Shown piece by piece: positions 7,604 to 11,750 of a stretch of 11,750 nucleotides of DNA. Both the position numbers and the translations under genes were made by a program. The DNA comes from Rhodobiaceae bacterium. Its GTDB lineage: Bacteria > Pseudomonadota > Alphaproteobacteria > Micropepsales > Micropepsaceae. The DNA lies in the NCBI GenBank assembly GCA_009885515.1, contig VFKO01000262.1, positions 1 to 11,750 of the forward strand. Direction: 5' to 3'. The notes under the pieces are model-generated. The model was given only the letters and a program-made list of their open reading frames with translations, was not told where the DNA came from and did not search any database. Numbering within the stretch: the stretch's first letter is position 1; each line of letters starts with the position of its first letter.

Positions 7604-9157
7604 CTAACCACGCGCGACGGTCAGGGCTTCGGGAGCCGTCTTAAGTCGCTTCACCAGCAATTTGTTAAGCGCATGCACATAAGCCTTCGCCGCCGACACC
7701 AGCGTGTCCGTATCGGCGGAACGTCCTGTCACGCTCTTGCCGTCTTCGCTCAGGCGCACAGTGACACCGGCTTGCGCATCAGTACCCTCCGTCACTGCAT
7801 GCACTTCGAACACCGCAAGCGTCGCTTCATGAGGAAACAGCGACTTGATCGCGTTGAAAATGGCATCTACCGGGCCATCGCCGCGCGCCACCCCAAGTCG
7901 GGTCTGCCCGTCGATCGAAAGCTCAAGCTCCGCACTCTGCGGGCCAAAGGTGCCCGCAACCACACGCATACTCACGAACTGTATGCGATCAAGCCCACGC
8001 GCGATCTCATCGTCCACCAGGGCTACAATGTCTTCGTCAAACACATGCTTTTTCTTGTCAGCCAAGTCCTTGAACCGGCGAAACGCATCTTCCAGCGCAT
8101 TGCCGCCAAGCGCGTATCCCATCGCTTCCAGCTTGTCCTTGAAGGCATGCCGCCCCGACAGCTTGCCAAGCACCAGCGATGTCTTCGATACGCCAACCGA
8201 CTCCGGCGTCATGATTTCATATGTCTGCGTATGCTTGAGCATACCGTCCTGATGAATGCCGGACTCATGCGCAAACGCATTCTTGCCGACAATTGCCTTG
8301 TTGTACTGGATTGGAAAGCCCGTGACATTCGACACCAGCTTCGACGCCCGCAAGATCGAAGCGGTTTCAATCCCCGTGGTATAGGGCAAGATATCGGCGC
8401 GCACCGTCAGAGCCATTACAATCTCTTCAAGTGCCGCATTACCCGCCCGCTCGCCAATTCCGTTGATCGTGCATTCAACCTGGCGCGCACCGCTTGCAAC
8501 TCCGGCCAGAGAATTGGCAACCGCAAGCCCCAGATCATTGTGGCAATGGGTTGAAAACGTAACCTTCTCAGCCCCCGGCACCTTGGCAATCAGCGAGGCA
8601 ATCAGCGCCCCATATTCAGACGGGATCGCATAGCCGACAGTATCTGGAATGTTGATCGTTGTGGCGCCGGACTTGATGGCCGCCTCGACACAACGGCACA
8701 GAAACTCGAACTCGGTGCGCGTCGCATCTTCCGCCGACCATTCAACGTCTTCGACAAGGCTGCGCGCACGGGTGACGCTGCCGATCACCGCCTCAAGCAC
8801 CTGATGCGGTTCCATCTGCAGCTTGTGCTTCATATGCACCGGGCTGGTCGAAATAAACGTATGGATGCGCGCCCGCTTTGCCGGCTTCAACGCTTCACCG
8901 GCCCTGTCGATATCCTTCACGCCCGCGCGCGCCAGACCGCAAATCACCGAACGCTTGGATAGCTTTGCGATCTCGTATACCGCTTCAAAATCACCATTGG
9001 ACGATATCGGAAATCCAGCCTCGATGACATCGACGCCGAAATCATCCAGCATCTCGGCAATCTTCAATTTTTCCTCGAGGTTCATCGCCGCGCCCGGCGA
9101 TTGTTCGCCGTCACGCAAGGTCGTGTCGAAAATCTTCACTCGGTTCGAATTTGACAT
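7604..9157 (-). CDS. leuA: 2-isopropylmalate synthase
   Basis: Catalyses the first committed step of leucine synthesis, condensing acetyl-CoA with 2-oxoisovalerate, in the cytoplasm. The 517-residue length fits LeuA type 1 (E. coli 523). Seen: the TIM-barrel entry motif FDTTLRDGEQSPG at 10-22 with Asp16, the metal-binding H204-C-H206 in STHCHNDLG, and NGIGERAGN at 232-240 with Asn240. A C-terminal LeuA regulatory domain (about 395-510) includes GDGPVDAIFNAI, where leucine feedback normally acts. The frame is open to 9232, but I start at MSNSNRVKIFD (9157). That matches the family, with a purine-rich AGAGAAGAGA just upstream; the upstream part lies in the leader. Citramalate synthase is less likely given close agreement with bacterial LeuA motifs. 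Confidence 0.97.
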   Translation of the reverse strand: MSNSNRVKIFDTTLRDGEQSPGAAMNLEEKLKIAEMLDDFGVDVIEAGFPISSNGDFEAVYEIAKLSKRSVICGLARAGVKDIDRAGEALKPAKRARIHTFISTSPVHMKHKLQMEPHQVLEAVIGSVTRARSLVEDVEWSAEDATRTEFEFLCRCVEAAIKSGATTINIPDTVGYAIPSEYGALIASLIAKVPGAEKVTFSTHCHNDLGLAVANSLAGVASGARQVECTINGIGERAGNAALEEIVMALTVRADILPYTTGIETASILRASKLVSNVTGFPIQYNKAIVGKNAFAHESGIHQDGMLKHTQTYEIMTPESVGVSKTSLVLGKLSGRHAFKDKLEAMGYALGGNALEDAFRRFKDLADKKKHVFDEDIVALVDDEIARGLDRIQFVSMRVVAGTFGPQSAELELSIDGQTRLGVARGDGPVDAIFNAIKSLFPHEATLAVFEVHAVTEGTDAQAGVTVRLSEDGKSVTGRSADTDTLVSAAKAYVHALNKLLVKRLKTAPEALTVARG

Positions 9158-9221
9158 GGTCTCTTCTCTAAGCCCGCTCGCTGGCGGCTCGAATATGTTG
9201 CCCGGGTCCTTGTCTTCGCAT

Positions 9222-9281
9222 CCCCTAAGCACCAGCCGCGTCGCCCGTGAGCGTCTTCGCGGCCGCTTTCGCGCCTAGGGG
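9222..9281 (-). promoter_or_regulatory. Long stem-loop in the leuA leader
   Basis: On the transcribed strand, 9281-9271 (CCCCTAGGCGC) pairs with 9232-9222 (GGTGCTTAGGGG, last 11 bases) as 11 consecutive pairs, two of them G-U. After a 5-base bulge (GAAAG), 9265-9258 (CGGCCGCG) pairs with 9240-9233 (CGCGGCTG) as 8 pairs, one G-U, closing a 17-base loop. The 5' arm contains the stop codon of the leader ORF. No U-run follows, so this is not a standard intrinsic terminator. It may gate transcription or translation of leuA according to where the leader ribosome sits. Confidence 0.5.
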
Positions 9282-9400
9282 CAGCTAAGAAGGAGCCCAA
9301 GCTCAACCCGAAAAGGCAGACGCAGCGCCTCACGCACGCACGAACGCGTTCGAAAGCAATCAGCCTTCGCTCCATCGTTCCCTGTGTACGTCCGAACCAT
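9275..9400 (-). CDS. Candidate leuA leader peptide with leucine cluster
   Basis: A 41-codon ORF, 118 bases upstream of leuA and in the same direction, ending LGLLLSCP before TAG. Leucines are at residues 26, 28, 34, 36, 37 and 38, so four of five codons in the window 34-38 are Leu. A leucine run just before the stop, directly upstream of the first gene of leucine synthesis, is what ribosome-mediated attenuation requires. GAGG (9414-9411) lies ten bases before the ATG, and GTG at codon 22 would give a 20-residue peptide of more typical leader length. The peptide is probably a sensor with no function of its own. Overlapping reading frames in the same region look non-coding. Confidence 0.55.
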   Translation of the reverse strand: MVRTYTGNDGAKADCFRTRSCVREALRLPFRVELGLLLSCP

Positions 9401-9801
9401 ACCGCCTATGCCTCAATTGGCCCACTTGGCTTGCGAGCCTTGACCATAAGGAAACGCAGTTAAGACCCGGTGAAACTCCAGCACCAATCCGCGCTCCCGC
9501 CAGCGAATCATTAGAGCCAAACACCAGCACTCCGCAATGACAATAAGCGCCCGGCCGGCGGAATTCGCGTCAAATGTTCCAAACGGTGCCAGTGTGGCGC
9601 CCCGTTCCGTTCATGGCCGCAAGACGGAACCAACTCCCTACCCAGTCCTTAAGCCGGAACCGGCCCGCAACTTAACCCGATAGTCAGCCCGGCCGTGCTT
9701 TGCTCCAGCTCCCGGTATCGATGAAAGTAGAGGCAGAGGTCCTGTATCGCCATCACTGATGTCCGAGTACGCGTCGCACAATTTCAGGTCGAGCTCCCAG
9801 A
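9401..9801. other. Gene-free stretch between leuA leader and membrane protein
   Basis: I see no convincing gene here on either strand; the short ORFs present do not resemble known proteins. It should contain the leuA promoter (reading leftward) and that of the membrane protein (reading rightward), but I could not assign -35 and -10 boxes with confidence. Two inverted repeats are present: GTTCCGT/ACGGAAC with a 13-base loop (9604-9630) and GCCGG-AA-CCGGC (9653-9664). No tRNA or known riboswitch pattern was recognised. Confidence 0.4.
9604..9630. repeat. Inverted repeat with 7-bp arms
   Basis: GTTCCGT at 9604-9610 and ACGGAAC at 9624-9630 are perfect reverse complements separated by 13 bases, in the gene-free stretch upstream of the membrane protein. 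It could be an operator or a small RNA hairpin; no T-run follows on either strand. A second short palindrome sharing the CGGAACC core lies at 9653-9664. Confidence 0.35.
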
Positions 9802-11750
9802 ATGCAGGACTTCGCTTCACCCGGTACTGGCACATTCCCTCGCTCAGCCTCATATGCCATGAACCTGGTGGTGCCCATCGTCACCGCCGCGACCTTTACC
9901 GCTGCTACCTTGCTGTTCTGGGTCCAGCCCATGTTTGGCAAAATGGTGTTGCCATTGCTTGGCGGTGCACCGGCAGTCTGGACCACGGCGCTGCTTTTCT
10001 TTCAAACCGCTCTGTTGCTTGGCTATCTCTATGCGCACGCCATTGGCGCACGATTGTCACTGCGCGCCCAGATTGCAGTCCATGTCGCAGTGCTGATTGG
10101 CGCAACATTTGTTTTGCCGCTCGCCATTCCCGCAGGCACGATACCGCCAGCAGGCGAAATGCCCACCTATTGGTTGATTGGCCTTTTTTCTGTCACCGTC
10201 GGGCTGCCATATACAATCATCGCCGCCACCTCGCCTTTGCTCCAGCGCTGGTTTTCGCTCTCGGGTCATGCTGCCGCCTCAAATCCTTATCAACTCTACG
10301 TTGCCAGCAATGCCGGCAGTTTGTTGGGGTTGCTTGGCTATCCTCTGATCATTGAACCATTTGCAGGCGTGACCTCACAGAGCGCCCTTTGGTCTGAAGG
10401 CTTTCTCGTCTTGATCGCCCTTATCGCCGTGTCAGGGATCGCACTCCTCCGCGTGGCCGCTCAAGTGCCAGCGCCGACAGCAGAACCCGGCGCCGCCGCG
10501 CAGACCAAACCCACAAGCTTCGAACGCTTTCGCTGGGTGGCACTGGCCTTTGTCCCCTCAAGTTTGCTCCTCGGTGTCACCACACACATCACCACCGACA
10601 TCGCGGCCATGCCGTTGCTGTGGGCAGCCCCCCTTGCGCTCTACCTCATCACCTTCATTTTTGCCTTCGCTCAAAGACAAGTGATAGCCCGGCCACTTCT
10701 GTTCAAAGCAGAAGCGCTGGCGCTGGTCATGCTGGCAGCGATGATGTGGTTTGACGGATCAAATCTGGCCGGCCTCGGCTTACACTTGATCGCATTCTTC
10801 GTGATTGCTCTCGCCCGACACACAGAACTCGCCAGCTCGAAACCTGACGCCACCCATCTGACTGAGTTCTACCTCTGGATGTCCTTGGGCGGCGCACTCG
10901 GCGGCGTTTTCAACGCCGTCATTGCCCCCGAACTCTTCTCAGGCATTCTTGAATACCCAATCACATTGGTAGCCGCTGGCTTCACCCGCGTATTGCTTCT
11001 GCCGCCTGCTGAACGCTTGCGGCTCAACCGCCTGGACCTTGCACTGCCGCTTGCTGCTGTGATCGGCGCCGTGTTGCTGCGTCTGTTGGAAGTCAACGCG
11101 TCCGACATTCCGGTTTTTGTGATGGTCGCGGTCTTGTCGCCGTTGTGTTTGCTTGTCTATCACTTTCAGGAACGCACCCTTCGCTTCGCCTTCGGACTTG
11201 CCGCGATGTTTGTGCTGCTCCACGCGCGTCACGATGCCAACATCCTCACCGAAGCCCGCAGCTTTTTCGGTGCCTACCGCGTTTACACAACATCAGACCA
11301 TCAGCACCTGATCCTGTCGCACGGCACAACAATTCACGGCGCACAGGCAACAGCACCGGCACAGCGCCGCGAACCGCTAACGTACTACGCCGTGGAAGGC
11401 CCGCTCGGCCAAGCGATCAACGCCCTGCAATCCGCACACCCAAGTCTGCGCTTCGGTGTGATCGGCCTCGGCGCCGGCGCTACCGCGTGTTACTCCAGAC
11501 CCAGCGATTTGTGGACCCTTTTTGAAATCGATCCCTTGGTCGTCAAACTCGCCAAGGATCACGGCGCCTTCACGTTTCTCAAGGACTGCGCCCCCAAAGC
11601 CAGGATCGTCATTGGCGACGCCCGCCTGTCATTGGCACGCGAGGCCAACGGATCATTCGATGTACTGGTTCTTGACGCTTTCAGTTCGGACTCAATTCCA
11701 ACGCACCTGATGACGCGTGAAGCGATGAGCATGCTGCGTTCAAAGCTCAC
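9802..11750 (+). CDS. Membrane protein fused to spermidine-synthase-like domain (partial)
   Basis: A long open frame with no stop before the window edge: 649 complete codons, C-terminus missing. The first part is highly hydrophobic, with many membrane helices. It opens with the family signature FWVQPMFGKMVLP and GGAPAVWTT, typical of proteins annotated fused MFS/spermidine synthase. From about residue 540 a Rossmann-type spermidine-synthase/methyltransferase fold follows: GLGAG 555-559, EIDP 575-578, GDAR 606-609 and DAFSSDSIP from Asp625. Canonical SpeE has GGGDG and DSSDP at these places, so aminopropyltransferase activity is doubtful and the substrate is unknown. ATG at 9802 has GAG eight bases upstream. 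ATG at 9859 is the alternative: it puts about 20 residues before FWVQP, but no Shine-Dalgarno is visible. Divergent from leuA. Confidence 0.85.
   Translation, partial: MQDFASPGTGTFPRSASYAMNLVVPIVTAATFTAATLLFWVQPMFGKMVLPLLGGAPAVWTTALLFFQTALLLGYLYAHAIGARLSLRAQIAVHVAVLIGATFVLPLAIPAGTIPPAGEMPTYWLIGLFSVTVGLPYTIIAATSPLLQRWFSLSGHAAASNPYQLYVASNAGSLLGLLGYPLIIEPFAGVTSQSALWSEGFLVLIALIAVSGIALLRVAAQVPAPTAEPGAAAQTKPTSFERFRWVALAFVPSSLLLGVTTHITTDIAAMPLLWAAPLALYLITFIFAFAQRQVIARPLLFKAEALALVMLAAMMWFDGSNLAGLGLHLIAFFVIALARHTELASSKPDATHLTEFYLWMSLGGALGGVFNAVIAPELFSGILEYPITLVAAGFTRVLLLPPAERLRLNRLDLALPLAAVIGAVLLRLLEVNASDIPVFVMVAVLSPLCLLVYHFQERTLRFAFGLAAMFVLLHARHDANILTEARSFFGAYRVYTTSDHQHLILSHGTTIHGAQATAPAQRREPLTYYAVEGPLGQAINALQSAHPSLRFGVIGLGAGATACYSRPSDLWTLFEIDPLVVKLAKDHGAFTFLKDCAPKARIVIGDARLSLAREANGSFDVLVLDAFSSDSIPTHLMTREAMSMLRSKL

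Noticed and set aside
7673..8554. 293-codon ORF on the plus strand inside leuA
   Set aside because: Lies wholly antisense to leuA, is Arg/His-rich and has no recognisable motif; leuA is supported over its full length.
9141..9151. GGTTCGAAT, similar to a tRNA T-loop
   Set aside because: It lies in the first codons of leuA, and no acceptor or anticodon stem can be built around it.
9136..9375. 79-codon minus-strand ORF across the leuA start
   Set aside because: It overlaps the leuA start in another frame. The leader frame 9275-9400 has the expected Leu cluster directly before a stop, which this one lacks.
9759..10355. 198-codon plus-strand ORF overlapping the membrane protein
   Set aside because: A different frame from the long open frame with family motifs; its translation is Cys/His/Arg-rich and unlike any protein I know.

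Overview
The window looks like chromosomal DNA of an alphaproteobacterium. The evidence is GC-rich coding sequence, an mreB-mreC-mreD-mrdA-rodA cluster with leuA directly upstream in the same direction, and protein sequences of proteobacterial type. I cannot place it to order or genus from sequence alone. I see no transposase, integrase, CRISPR array, rRNA or tRNA. Apart from its control regions this is a core housekeeping locus.

Layout, left to right: (1) 62-838, minus strand, a short-chain dehydrogenase/reductase resembling RhlG-type 3-oxoacyl-ACP reductases. (2) 839-972, a divergent control region with a perfect 9-9-9 inverted repeat. (3) 973-1881, plus strand, a DUF4349 lipoprotein with a C-terminal membrane helix. 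Its stop codon overlaps that of rodA, which arrives from the other side. (4) 1878-7535, minus strand, the Rod-complex (elongasome) operon read right to left: mreB, mreC, mreD, mrdA (PBP2), rodA. Gaps are 39, 15 and 13 bases, then a 4-base overlap. (5) 7536-7603, a short gap with a perfect 11-bp stem-loop between leuA and mreB. (6) 7604-9157, minus strand, leuA (2-isopropylmalate synthase). (7) 9158-9400, the leuA leader, with an unlisted 41-codon ORF ending in a leucine cluster and a long stem-loop over its stop codon. (8) 9401-9801, no recognisable gene. (9) 9802 to the window end, plus strand, a multi-pass membrane protein fused to a spermidine-synthase-like domain, cut by the window edge.

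How the genes work together: MreB filaments, MreC, MreD, the transpeptidase PBP2 and the SEDS glycosyltransferase RodA form the machine that builds side-wall peptidoglycan, and all five are transcribed as one tight unit. leuA starts leucine synthesis. It shares direction with the mre genes but probably has its own leucine-responsive control. The SDR, the DUF4349 lipoprotein and the spermidine-synthase-like protein have no evident link to the Rod complex beyond position.

The most unusual signals are regulatory rather than new protein families: the leuA leader ORF with its stem-loop, the 27-bp operator-like palindrome, and the leuA/mreB hairpin. I did not find a convincing new multi-gene system.
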